A program made the position numbers and the translations under genes. A stretch of DNA of 64,000 nucleotides. Source: Mycobacterium sp. UM_CSW (GTDB lineage: Bacteria > Actinomycetota > Actinomycetes > Mycobacteriales > Mycobacteriaceae). Positions within the stretch are counted from its first letter, which is position 1, and every line of letters begins with the position of its first letter. Below the pieces are notes generated by a model. That model searched no databases and was not told the origin of the DNA. It worked only from the letters and a program-made list of their open reading frames with translations. The DNA lies in NCBI RefSeq assembly GCF_000455205.1, contig NZ_AUWQ01000038.1, positions 59,977 to 123,976 of the forward strand, read 5' to 3'. Of this stretch, positions 1 through 7,577 are shown one piece after another.

Positions 1-407
1 TCACCTTTGGCTCCGTAGCCGTGGCCACGGGCGTAGATGATTTTCGGATTGCGGGCGCGTACCTGCTCGACGTCGACACCCATTCGCCGCCGAGAGTCGG
101 GCAGCAGGTTGGTAACGAACACATCGGCGGTTTCGACGAGCTTCATCAGCAGCTCCAGCCCCTCCGGGGTGGAAGTGTCGAGGCCGATGCTGCGCTTGCC
201 CCGGTTGGGCAGCTCGATGAAATGGTTCACCCCGCCCGCGCCCGGAACCAAGCCCGAGCTGATCAGACCGCGCTGCGGGTCCCCCGTCTCGGGATGCTCG
301 ATCTTGATGACGTCGGCGCCCCAATCCGCTAAGACCGCCCCGGCCGCCGGGACAAACGTCCAGGAAGCGAGTTCGACCACGCGGATACCGCCAAGGATGT
401 CGGTCAT
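1..407 (-). CDS. CoA-transferase family III (CaiB/BaiF), N-terminal part, cut by window edge
   Basis: The reading frame starting with ATG at 407 encodes the start of a class III CoA-transferase, which moves CoA between carboxylic acids. Visible family features are the opening GGIRVVELASWTFVPAAGA, the DWGADVIKIEHPETGDPQR segment that contacts CoA, NRGKRSIGLD, and the FVTNLLPDSRRRMGVD stretch. About 135 residues are present; family members have about 400, so the gene continues beyond base 1. The aldehyde dehydrogenase lies 41 bases upstream in the same direction, so the two may be cotranscribed. The substrate acid is unknown. A longer frame covering 1-528 on this strand is a shadow with no family features. 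Confidence 0.9.
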   Translation of the reverse strand, partial: MTDILGGIRVVELASWTFVPAAGAVLADWGADVIKIEHPETGDPQRGLISSGLVPGAGGVNHFIELPNRGKRSIGLDTSTPEGLELLMKLVETADVFVTNLLPDSRRRMGVDVEQVRARNPKIIYARGHGYGAKG

Positions 408-448
408 GTTGTCCTTCGTGCGCAAATCGGGGCACCGCGGCGCGGTAC

Positions 449-1945
449 TCAGTCAATGGGATAGGCGATGACTTTCGTCTGCAGGTGCTGCTCGAACCCT
501 TCGAGCCCGTTTTGCCGGCCGATGCCACTCATCTTGTACCCGCCAAACGGTGAATCGGCGCCGTAGTACACGCCGGTGTTGACCATCAGCGAGCCCGTTC
601 GGATGCGGCGGGCGACGGCCAAAGCCCGCTGGTTGGAACCCATCACCGCGCCGGCCAACCCATACCTGGAGTTGTTGGCCAGCTCGACTGCGCCGTCGTC
701 GCCGCCATCGTAGGGGGTGATCGTGAGCACCGGGCCGAAGATCTCTTCCTGGAAGATCCGCATTTCGGGCGTGACATCGGCGAAAATGGTTGGGGCGACG
801 AAATATCCGCGCTCGCAGCCCTCGGGTGCGCCACCGCCGACGGTGAGCCGCGCGCCCTCCTTCTTGCCCGTTTCGATGTACCCCATCACCCGGTCGCGTT
901 GCTTGGCCGACACCAGCGGCCCGCAGATGTTCGCCGGGTCGGCCGGGTCGCCCACTCCCATTGCGGCGAACGTTGCGGTGGCCACATCGACGGCCTGGTC
1001 GTAGTACTGGCGTGGCACCAGCATGCGGGTGGGCAGCGCGCAGCCCTGGCCCGCGTGCATCAGCATGCCCATGCAGCCCGGGAGAGCAACCGACATGTCG
1101 GCGTCGTCGAGCACGATGTAGGCAGACTTGCCGCCCAGCTCCAACATATTGCGTTTCATCGTGTCGGCCGACAGCCGCTGGATCAGCTGTCCGACCGCCG
1201 TCGACCCGGTGAAGGAGATCATGTCGACGCGCGGATCGGTGACCAGTGTCTGGGCGATGTTGTTGTCGGACGCGGGAACGATGTTGACCACGCCGGCGGG
1301 GATGTCGGTCTTTTCGGCGATGATCCGACCCCACCTCAGCGCACTCCACGGCGTCTCCATGGCGGGCTTGAGAACCATGGTGTTTCCGGTGGCCAGGATC
1401 TGGCCCACCTTGTTGCTGATGATCTCGAACGGGAAGTTCCACGGCGTGATCGCGCCGACCACACCCATCGGTTCCTTCACGACGACGCGGTTGTACGGCT
1501 GGCCCAATTTGGCGTCCGGGTCGAGCATCCGCTCCCACGGGAACTGGGTGATGAACTCTGCGGGCCAGCGCACCGCATCGGCCAGCGGCCAGTCCAGTTG
1601 TGGGATGTATGTCAACATCAGTGGCGCCCCGACCTCGGCGACGAGTTCGGCGCGGATGTCTTCCTTCTCCTCCTGCAACGCGGCGTGCAGTTGTCGCAGA
1701 CAGCGCTGACGAAACTCGTGATTGGTCGACCAGCCCGTGGTGTCGAACGCGCGGCGCGCGGCGGCGATGGCCTCCTCCATGTCCTGGGCACCCGCATCGG
1801 TGGCCACCCCGAGCACTTCCTCGGTGGCCGGATTGATGTTGTCGACGGTCTGGCCAGTTGACGACTCCCGCAGCCGGCCGTCGATGTACAGGCGCGTCTC
1901 CGGGTTGAATTGCACCGTGGATGGGGCGACCGGTGATGCCGTCAT
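449..1945 (-). CDS. NAD(P)-dependent aldehyde dehydrogenase
   Basis: A full-length (498 aa) ALDH-superfamily enzyme that oxidises an aldehyde to its acid. The PWNFPFE segment, the general-base glutamate in LELGGK (Glu269), the nucleophile in GQGCALPTR (Cys302) and the EEIFGPVL segment are all present, so it should be active. The ATG start is preceded by a GAGAGGGATCA ribosome site. An AT-rich element sits about 46 bases upstream of the start (1991-2013). It is followed by a CoA-transferase gene, which would fit aldehyde to acid to acyl-CoA conversion, but the substrate is not evident. Family assignment is secure; the specific function is not. Confidence 0.93.
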   Translation of the reverse strand: MTASPVAPSTVQFNPETRLYIDGRLRESSTGQTVDNINPATEEVLGVATDAGAQDMEEAIAAARRAFDTTGWSTNHEFRQRCLRQLHAALQEEKEDIRAELVAEVGAPLMLTYIPQLDWPLADAVRWPAEFITQFPWERMLDPDAKLGQPYNRVVVKEPMGVVGAITPWNFPFEIISNKVGQILATGNTMVLKPAMETPWSALRWGRIIAEKTDIPAGVVNIVPASDNNIAQTLVTDPRVDMISFTGSTAVGQLIQRLSADTMKRNMLELGGKSAYIVLDDADMSVALPGCMGMLMHAGQGCALPTRMLVPRQYYDQAVDVATATFAAMGVGDPADPANICGPLVSAKQRDRVMGYIETGKKEGARLTVGGGAPEGCERGYFVAPTIFADVTPEMRIFQEEIFGPVLTITPYDGGDDGAVELANNSRYGLAGAVMGSNQRALAVARRIRTGSLMVNTGVYYGADSPFGGYKMSGIGRQNGLEGFEQHLQTKVIAYPID

Positions 1946-1990
1946 TGGCTGATCCCTCTCGCTTGCGAAATGGGTGCGGCGTCTAGCGTA

Positions 1991-2013
1991 CTAGATAACT
2001 GTTTAGCTGATTA
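1991..2013 (-). promoter_or_regulatory. AT-rich upstream element (TAGATAA-N3-TTTA type)
   Basis: Read on the plus strand this is CTAGATAA, CTG, then TTTAGCTGATTA, just upstream of the aldehyde dehydrogenase start. The same TAGATAA-N3-TTTA arrangement with identical spacing occurs at 52214-52235 and 59607-59629. It could be a regulator site or an AT-rich promoter core; sequence alone does not separate these. Confidence 0.4.
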
Positions 2014-2115
2014 AGCGGTTTACCCGTGGCCGACACCGGCCACTTGAGCGCAGCGAGGTCCCGTGAGCAATCGTCTTGAGGGAAGGTTGCGTTCATTACC
2101 GGGGCGGCCCGTGGC

Positions 2116-3285
2116 CTACATGCGTGGAAAACTCAGCATCCGGCGAGCGTTCTCCTCAACGATAAGTGAGCACTCGTCGTCGGGAACATCCGCCAGTACC
2201 TCGGCGGCGCGCTTGCGCGAGTTGGGCCAGTTGGAGTCCGAGTGGGGAAAGTCGATCTCGAGCGTGATGCGGTCGACGCCGATCGTGTGCCGGTTGGCGA
2301 GCCCGTGCTCGTCGTCGATGAAGCAACCCCAGAAATGCTGCCGGAACAATTCGGACGGGCGGGTGTCGAAGTCGATGTTCTGGTAGTAGCGGTGACGCTC
2401 CCACACGTAGTCCGAGCGCTCCAAAATGTATGGCACCCAGCCGATTCCGCCCTCGGCCAGCGAGATCTGAAGATCGGGGAATTGCTGTAGTTTGCCGGAG
2501 AAGAGCAGGTCGACGGTGGTCCACATCAGGTTCGTGGAGAACAACGTGGTTGCCACCGCGAAGGGTGCATCGGGAGCCTGCAGCTGCCCCGGAATCGGCT
2601 TCATCGACGAGAACGAAAAGCCTGGCACATACGAACCTGCGCCGAAGTGCAGCGATATCGGCATGTGGGCGTCGGAACACACCCGCCACAGGCCGTCCCA
2701 GTGGTCGGAGTGAAATGACGGCAATCCCATCGGGACCGGGCTGTCCGGGAAGGAAATCGTTCGCGCACCCTTGGCCGCGGCGCGCTCGGCCTCGGCGATG
2801 GCCGCGTCGATGTCCCACACCGGCAGGATGGCCAGCGGCACATAGCGGTCGGGTGCCGTCGCGCACCACTCGTCGATGTAGTAGTCGTTCCACGCCTTGA
2901 CGCACAGCAAGGCCAGTTCCTTGTCCTCAGCTCGGAAGAAGGTGCTGCCGGCGAAGCCGGGAAACGACGGAAAGCACAGCGCGGACTGTACGCCGTCAAG
3001 ATCCATGTCGGCGATGCGCGCGACCGGGTCGTAGCAACCCGGAATCATGTCCTCATAGCGAACCGGGTCCAGCCCCCACTCCTGTGGCGGCTTTCCGGCG
3101 ACCGCGTTGAGCCCGATCGTCGGATAGATCTGCCCGTCGTAACTCCACAGATGCTTGCCGGCCTGCTCAACAATTCGCGGACCCTGCTCGCGCAGCCTCT
3201 CCGGCAGGCGGTCCTGCCACACGCGCGGGTGCTCGACGAGGTGGTCGTCGACCGACACGATCTGGTGGTGGTCCTGTAGCGGCAT
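2116..3285 (-). CDS. Amidohydrolase-family (amidohydrolase_2, TIM-barrel) metal-dependent hydrolase
   Basis: A 389 aa protein of the amidohydrolase_2/ACMSD-like family. The metal-ligand segment SVDDHLVEHP (Asp13, Asp14, His15) and the late barrel motif LEIDFPHSDSNWP are intact. Such mycobacterial proteins often sit in fatty-acid or steroid catabolic clusters with unknown substrates; decarboxylase, hydratase or hydrolase chemistry are all possible. Two relatives lie in this window: an intact one at 41428-42663 and a truncated one at 43637-43980, which is much closer to this protein (shared DDHL-EHP, GLNAVAGK and the PVRY-DMIPGCY region). It is divergent from the 3381 operon; the shared upstream region carries a tandem direct repeat at 3297-3334. 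Confidence 0.88.
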   Translation of the reverse strand: MPLQDHHQIVSVDDHLVEHPRVWQDRLPERLREQGPRIVEQAGKHLWSYDGQIYPTIGLNAVAGKPPQEWGLDPVRYEDMIPGCYDPVARIADMDLDGVQSALCFPSFPGFAGSTFFRAEDKELALLCVKAWNDYYIDEWCATAPDRYVPLAILPVWDIDAAIAEAERAAAKGARTISFPDSPVPMGLPSFHSDHWDGLWRVCSDAHMPISLHFGAGSYVPGFSFSSMKPIPGQLQAPDAPFAVATTLFSTNLMWTTVDLLFSGKLQQFPDLQISLAEGGIGWVPYILERSDYVWERHRYYQNIDFDTRPSELFRQHFWGCFIDDEHGLANRHTIGVDRITLEIDFPHSDSNWPNSRKRAAEVLADVPDDECSLIVEENARRMLSFPRM

Positions 3286-3296
3286 TGCAACTCACT

Positions 3297-3334
3297 TCTG
3301 ACGTTACGTCTTGCTTTCTGACGCTTCGTCTTGC
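3297..3334. promoter_or_regulatory. Tandem direct repeat (18 bases, period 20) in divergent promoter region
   Basis: TCTGACGTTACGTCTTGC (3297-3314) is followed after two bases by TCTGACGCTTCGTCTTGC (3317-3334); 16 of 18 positions match. The 20-base period equals about two helical turns, as expected if protein subunits bind the same face. It lies immediately upstream of the amidohydrolase start and about 50 bases before the operon encoding the double-TetR protein, which is the natural candidate to bind it. Confidence 0.5.
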
Positions 3335-3380
3335 GACGATATCTGCCGAGAACCCAGTTGTCTATATGTTTAGAGGAATC

Positions 3381-3692
3381 ATGTCCGGAAGCGAGCATCT
3401 GGTGGGCCCCGGCCGCGAAAGGGTCGACGAGGACGACCACGACCTACTGACCTTCGGCGAGGCCGGCGAACGCCTGCGCCTCGAGATCGCCGCCGCAGCC
3501 GCATCGGTTGCCACATTCGAAGGAGCGGACCAGCCGCACGAGCTCGAGAAGGCGCGCGCCAGGCTCGATGCGCTGCGCGCGGCCGCGAAGCGCAACGCCG
3601 CCCAGCCGATCAACGACGCGAACTTTGAGAAGTTCTTCGGTTATCCGGGCAAGGCCAAACACAACCTGTCCCGATCCTCGCATAGCGACTGA
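3381..3692 (+). CDS. Small conserved-looking hypothetical protein
   Basis: A 103 aa acidic, helix-rich protein. The ATG at 3381 is preferred because an AGAGGA ribosome site lies just before it; a frame extension back to 3285 has no such site and runs through the promoter region. The N-terminal half (LRLEIAAAAASVATFEGAD onward) looks like amphipathic helix or coiled coil. The C-terminal half has INDANFEKFFGYPGKAK, which suggests a structured tail. No catalytic motif is recognisable. Its stop overlaps the start of the double-TetR gene by one base (TGATG), so the two are translationally coupled and probably function together. Confidence 0.65.
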   Translation: MSGSEHLVGPGRERVDEDDHDLLTFGEAGERLRLEIAAAAASVATFEGADQPHELEKARARLDALRAAAKRNAAQPINDANFEKFFGYPGKAKHNLSRSSHSD

Positions 3693-4993
3693 TGGCCCAA
3701 TCCGAGAGACTGCGGCGCCCCGGTTACGCGCCATCGAACAACAGCCTGGGTCGCCGCGGCCGGTACACCCGCGATCGAGTGGTCGACTGCGCCGCGAAAC
3801 TATTTGCTGCCAACGGTTTTCACGGCACTTCGGTGGATGCGATCGCCGCTGCGATGGGTGGCTCGCGCGCCACCGTCTACCAGTATTTCGAGAGTAAAGA
3901 AGCGATCTTTGTCGAGCTCGCCCAGCGATGCGAGCCGGCCGTGCTCGAACACGGACGCGCCCTGGGGCGCCTCGGACCGGACGTCGGGGGAATCGGCAAC
4001 CTGCATCAATGGTTGCGGGACTGGGCGCGGCTGTACGACCGCCACGCGATGGTGTTTCTGGAATTCCCGGGTATCGGCACGATTCAAGGGCTTCCGCAAA
4101 CCGACGCCGGTGCCGTCTCCGAGAAATACGCGGCGCTGATTGCCGACCGGCTCCGCCGATCCGGCGTACGTGGCATTAACCTCGCTGACGCGACCGCGGC
4201 ACTCCTGCGGCTCTGCCACATGGTCAACCTGTACCGCTATCGAGGAATGTTCGGGTTGGGGTCCGAGCAGGAAACCTCGGCGTCGCTGGCCATTGCTATG
4301 CAGCTGATGCTCTTCCCGGAGACACCGCTGGCCGTCTTACGGACGGTGGCGTCACCCCATGCCGCCCGGTTCGCCGACATACCCTTGCTTGCGGTGGCCG
4401 ACCTTGCAGGCGATGAGCAAATTCCGCTCGGCGTATCCCCGATTCGGCAGGACATCCGGGCGGCCGGTGCGACGCTCTTCACGGAGCATGGGTATTACTG
4501 TGTGGCAATGGAAGACATCGCCGCTGCGGCGAACGTCAGTCGTGCGACGGTGTATCGCCATTTCCGCACCAAAGTAGAGATTCTCGCCGAACTCACCGAC
4601 CATGCGACGGTAGACGCGCGGCGCCTCGCCGATGCGCTTCTCTTGCTTGCTCAAAGGGACGTAGAGATCGACGAACTACGCACCTGGTTGGGCGAATATG
4701 TGCGGTTCCACCGCTCGTACGCCGGCGTCATCCGGGCGTGGTACGACGGCACGCTGGGCACCCGGCTGGCCAATGCCATCAACCAGGGCGTCGGCCCATT
4801 CCGGATGGCAGCCACCGAACTGCTTAGCCGCACGCAACTGCCGGCGGGCATGGACCTCACCGTTGCCACGGCAATTTTCTTGGCCGTTCTCGGCCGAATG
4901 TCCGAACTAATCATCGCCAAGCGGCGGCCCGCGACGGATGACGACGCGGCCACGTTGATGATGACGATCTTGCGCCGGTCGCTGTTGAGATAG
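3692..4993 (+). CDS. Transcriptional regulator with two tandem TetR domains
   Basis: At 433 aa this is about twice the usual TetR length. It carries two complete TetR N-terminal domains. The first helix-turn-helix is near residues 44-70 (TSVDAIAAAMGGSRATVYQY, then FESKEAIF). The second is near residues 265-300 (MEDIAAAANVSRATVYRHF). Each is followed by its own helical ligand-binding region. It therefore looks like a fused dimer able to recognise two half-sites with one chain. Its start overlaps the upstream gene's stop. The adjacent direct repeat at 3297-3334 is a plausible target. Ligand unknown; acyl-CoA or steroid-like compounds are suggested only by context. Confidence 0.9.
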   Translation: MAQSERLRRPGYAPSNNSLGRRGRYTRDRVVDCAAKLFAANGFHGTSVDAIAAAMGGSRATVYQYFESKEAIFVELAQRCEPAVLEHGRALGRLGPDVGGIGNLHQWLRDWARLYDRHAMVFLEFPGIGTIQGLPQTDAGAVSEKYAALIADRLRRSGVRGINLADATAALLRLCHMVNLYRYRGMFGLGSEQETSASLAIAMQLMLFPETPLAVLRTVASPHAARFADIPLLAVADLAGDEQIPLGVSPIRQDIRAAGATLFTEHGYYCVAMEDIAAAANVSRATVYRHFRTKVEILAELTDHATVDARRLADALLLLAQRDVEIDELRTWLGEYVRFHRSYAGVIRAWYDGTLGTRLANAINQGVGPFRMAATELLSRTQLPAGMDLTVATAIFLAVLGRMSELIIAKRRPATDDDAATLMMTILRRSLLR

Positions 4994-5009
4994 CCGAGTT
5001 AATCCGAAC

Positions 5010-5165
5010 ACTAGCGCATTCAATTCGCCCCAGCGCCGGTAGATCTCGGCGAAACCGTTGTTGATGCTCTCGGCAACGGTGACATCGACCACCAGCGCGA
5101 CCGCGTCCGGGCTCCCGCGCCCGCGGCGGCGCGACCCATGCCCTTGCTACCACCCTGCACACGCC
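5010..5165 (-). pseudogene. N-terminal scar of a short-chain dehydrogenase (SDR)
   Basis: On the minus strand one frame gives GSKGMGRAAA, the nucleotide-binding loop of an SDR. A second frame then gives LVVDVTVAESINNGFAEIY and RRWGELNALV, the usual beta4 region of such enzymes. The parts are in different frames, there is no start, and everything downstream of about residue 80 is missing. It fills most of the 330-base gap between the double-TetR gene and the SDR at 5324. This is a by-eye reading of short segments, so confidence is moderate. Confidence 0.5.
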
Positions 5166-5323
5166 GTGGCACCCGCTAACTCAGATCCATGGCCCTCTTC
5201 GTTCAGACCGGCTGGCATCGCCTTTTACTAATTTATTAAACCAGTTGTATGATTTGTTTGGCATAGAACATTTGTAATCTGCTCGCCGACCCGAGGCGTG
5301 CCGTCAACGGAGAGGGAATCGCC

Positions 5324-6151
5324 ATGGGCATGTTGGATGGACGCGTTGTCTTCATTACCGGGGCCGCGCGTGGTCAAGGTAGGTCGCACGCGGTGGCGTT
5401 CGCCGAGGAAGGCGCCGATATCGTCGGCGTCGACATCTGCGAAGACCTCGACGTGGTGCCGTACAAGCTGGGCACGCTGCAGGATCTGGAGGAGACCGCG
5501 CGACTGGTCGAAAAGACCGGCCGGAACATGTTGGTCCGCAAGGCGGATGTGCGCGACAAAGCCGAGCTGCAGGCCGCGTTCGACGCCGGAGTGCAGGAAT
5601 TCGGCCATATCGACACGGTAATCGCCAATGCCGGCGTCATTATGGCAAATCCCGACGAGCGCGACGCCGCTGAAGCTTTACGGCTCGGCATCGACATCAT
5701 GCTCATCGGCGTGTGGAACACCTTCCAGGTAGCAATCCCGCATCTCAAGGACCGTGGCCAAGGGGGAAGCATGGTAGCGACGTCTTCCATGGCGGCGTTG
5801 CTCGACCTTACGGACGGTAGTGGCGGAAACGATGCATACAACATGTCGAAGCTGGCGATCACTGGACTCGTGCGTTCGTATGCCAATCTGCTGGCGGCGC
5901 AGCGTATCCGGGTCAACGCGGTCGCGCCGACAAACTGCGCAACACCGATGGTCACCGAGAACCCGGCCCTGTTCAAGGTCATCGAGCAGAATCCGAACCT
6001 GGTCAACGCGATGCAGACCGCGCTGCCCGACATGCCGATGATCGAGCCCAAAGACGTCAGCAACGCGATTCTCTTCCTGATCTCCGAGCGTGGGCGAAGC
6101 TTCACCGGAAGCCTGCTCAAGGTCGACGCGGGAATGGACATCCGCCGGTGA
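5324..6151 (+). CDS. Mycofactocin-type SDR family oxidoreductase
   Basis: A 275 aa SDR with TGAARGQGRSHAVAFAEEGAD at the dinucleotide site (quoted segment begins near residue 12), NAG, Ser in ATSSMAAL, and the catalytic pair Tyr172/Lys176 (YNMSK). The roughly 20-residue insertion after the second strand (DVVPYKLGTLQDLEETARL) is characteristic of mycofactocin-coupled SDRs, which hold a non-exchangeable NAD(H) reoxidised through mycofactocin. It should oxidise an alcohol or related hydroxyl compound. The ATG at 5324 has an AGAGGGAATC ribosome site. It stands alone, with a broken gene downstream. The AT-rich stretch at 5222-5250 is the likely promoter region. Confidence 0.9.
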   Translation: MGMLDGRVVFITGAARGQGRSHAVAFAEEGADIVGVDICEDLDVVPYKLGTLQDLEETARLVEKTGRNMLVRKADVRDKAELQAAFDAGVQEFGHIDTVIANAGVIMANPDERDAAEALRLGIDIMLIGVWNTFQVAIPHLKDRGQGGSMVATSSMAALLDLTDGSGGNDAYNMSKLAITGLVRSYANLLAAQRIRVNAVAPTNCATPMVTENPALFKVIEQNPNLVNAMQTALPDMPMIEPKDVSNAILFLISERGRSFTGSLLKVDAGMDIRR

Positions 6152-6209
6152 CAGAGCTCGAGTAGCCGAGACATTCGGACGCAGGTCCCGTATCGCACAA
6201 GGAGGCAGC

Positions 6210-6717
6210 ATGCCCGGTTCGCCGCTCACCCCTGAGGACCCGTCCACGGCCGCCGTGGTCTGTGTGGAATGTCAAAACGGCGTCATTGGACCCACCTCCG
6301 CGCTAACCGATCTGACCGCCCACACGAATGACCTCGTCGCCAGCTCGACGTCGCCCGCACCGCCGGCGTGCGGGTGGTACGCGCGACTTACGAGGGATCA
6401 CTGGGCGAAAAGCACGTTTCGACCGCACGCTTCTTCCGGGCACTCGAGCCGGCGACCGCCCAAGGACACCGGGAAGCCCCCAACGCATGTAATTCCGGAG
6501 TTGCTCGCTCTGAGCGACCTCGTACTCCCCCGCCACCATGGCATCATGCCGTCGCTCAACACCGAACTGCTGCCCGTCCTGGCCAATCTTGTTGTCGCAC
6601 TGTGATATTGACCGGAGTTTCGCTGAGCATGGCGATACCGCTGACTGCCGGAGACGTAACGGAGGCCGTTTTCAACTTCGTCGTACCTGCGGATGCCGTT
6701 GCCGGCAGCCCCTGGTG
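6210..6717 (+). pseudogene. Isochorismatase-like cysteine hydrolase, broken by several frameshifts
   Basis: A strong ribosome site (AAGGAGG, 6199-6205) precedes ATG 6210, which begins an isochorismatase-fold protein (AAVVCVECQNGVIGP). Similarity then moves to another frame (VRVVRATYEGSLGEKHVS, ARFFRAL), back to the first (VIPELLALSDLVLPRHHGIM), and again to the second (TVILTGVSLSMAIPLTAGD). At least three frame changes are needed to restore a protein of about 170-190 aa, so the gene is dead unless the assembly is wrong. It lies just after the mycofactocin-type SDR and was probably its operon partner. Confidence 0.75.
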
Positions 6718-6775
6718 GCGGGGCGGCCGGCACGAGGCATGCCTTCGCAGGCAGCGACCGGTTGAATACACCTCA

Positions 6776-7465
6776 TCAATGTGGGTGGCGCGAGGCTTGC
6801 TTCTCCGCATTTGCCGAATCGACAGAGGGTTCATTCAATGCGGCAGAGACTGAAACCGCTTGCACCCCAGCAATAATGATGTCGACCAGCGACTCGGCGA
6901 ACGAAGGGAAAGTCCGCCGCAGGCGCGAGCGACCCGACTCGGCGGTCATCTCCCAGTGTGTCGACAGGCCGCCGACGAGCAGATCCACGATCGTCGACGA
7001 CCGCACACCCTTTGCGATTTCGCCTCGCTTGATCGCCCTGCGTGTAATGTCGCGGGCGGCCTCGGTTCGTGGCCGTACCACTCGCTCCCGGTGCAACGCG
7101 AGCAGCGCAGGGCTCGCCTGGCCGTCATAGACCACCCGCCGCGCGGCCAGCGCACGGTCTGGTTGCTCGTACCACTTGACCCATTGGCCTGCGTAGTCAA
7201 GCAGGTCGGCCCGCACAGACCCGCAGTCGCGCGCCGTGGGGAAATCGGACATATCAAGGGCGGCCACGAGGAGTTCCTCCCGGCTCGACCACCGTCGATA
7301 GATCGCCGGCTTACCAACACCGGCTGCGCGCGCAATCGATTCGAACGTGAAACCGCCCCAACCGTCCCGGGCGTAGACCCGAAGGGCAGCGTCGAACACG
7401 CGCGGTTCGATGAATGGGTCCCGCTTGCGCCCCGGGGCGCGGCGCACCTTAGGTTCAAACAACAC
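6776..7465 (-). CDS. TetR family transcriptional regulator
   Basis: A 229 aa TetR protein. The helix-turn-helix is FTFESIARAAGVGKPAIYRR followed by WSSREELLVAAL, and the ligand-binding half is of normal length. The GTG at 7465 is chosen because GGAGAGGA lies a few bases before it; longer frames to 7651 run into the opposite ACAD gene. It is transcribed divergently from the ACAD pair at 7578-9950, and the 112-base gap holds a perfect palindrome (7486-7502). It most likely represses the ACAD pair and itself, with an acyl-CoA-type inducer. Confidence 0.9.
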   Translation of the reverse strand: MLFEPKVRRAPGRKRDPFIEPRVFDAALRVYARDGWGGFTFESIARAAGVGKPAIYRRWSSREELLVAALDMSDFPTARDCGSVRADLLDYAGQWVKWYEQPDRALAARRVVYDGQASPALLALHRERVVRPRTEAARDITRRAIKRGEIAKGVRSSTIVDLLVGGLSTHWEMTAESGRSRLRRTFPSFAESLVDIIIAGVQAVSVSAALNEPSVDSANAEKQASRHPH

Positions 7466-7485
7466 GCATCCTCTCCGACGGTTTG

Positions 7486-7502
7486 CGTACGGACACCGTA
7501 CG
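7486..7502. promoter_or_regulatory. Palindromic operator candidate for the TetR/ACAD divergent promoter
   Basis: CGTACGG-ACA-CCGTACG is a perfect 7-3-7 inverted repeat between the divergent TetR gene (start 7465) and the ACAD gene (start 7578). A second CGTACG core, in TCGTACGA, occurs at 7541-7548. Position and symmetry are typical of a TetR autoregulatory operator. Confidence 0.7.
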
Positions 7503-7577
7503 GATGATACCCAAGCGCGTGCTACTATATCGAACGTCAGTCGTACGAAATAGCCGATTCTTGGAGGCCTGACTCCG

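Noticed and set aside
1-528. 175-residue open frame on the minus strand
   Set aside because: It overlaps the CoA-transferase in another frame, is rich in Arg/Gly, and shows no family feature, while the ATG 407 frame has clear CaiB motifs.
899-1861. 320-residue open frame on the plus strand opposite the aldehyde dehydrogenase
   Set aside because: High-GC shadow with His/Arg-rich sequence; the opposite strand has all ALDH catalytic motifs.
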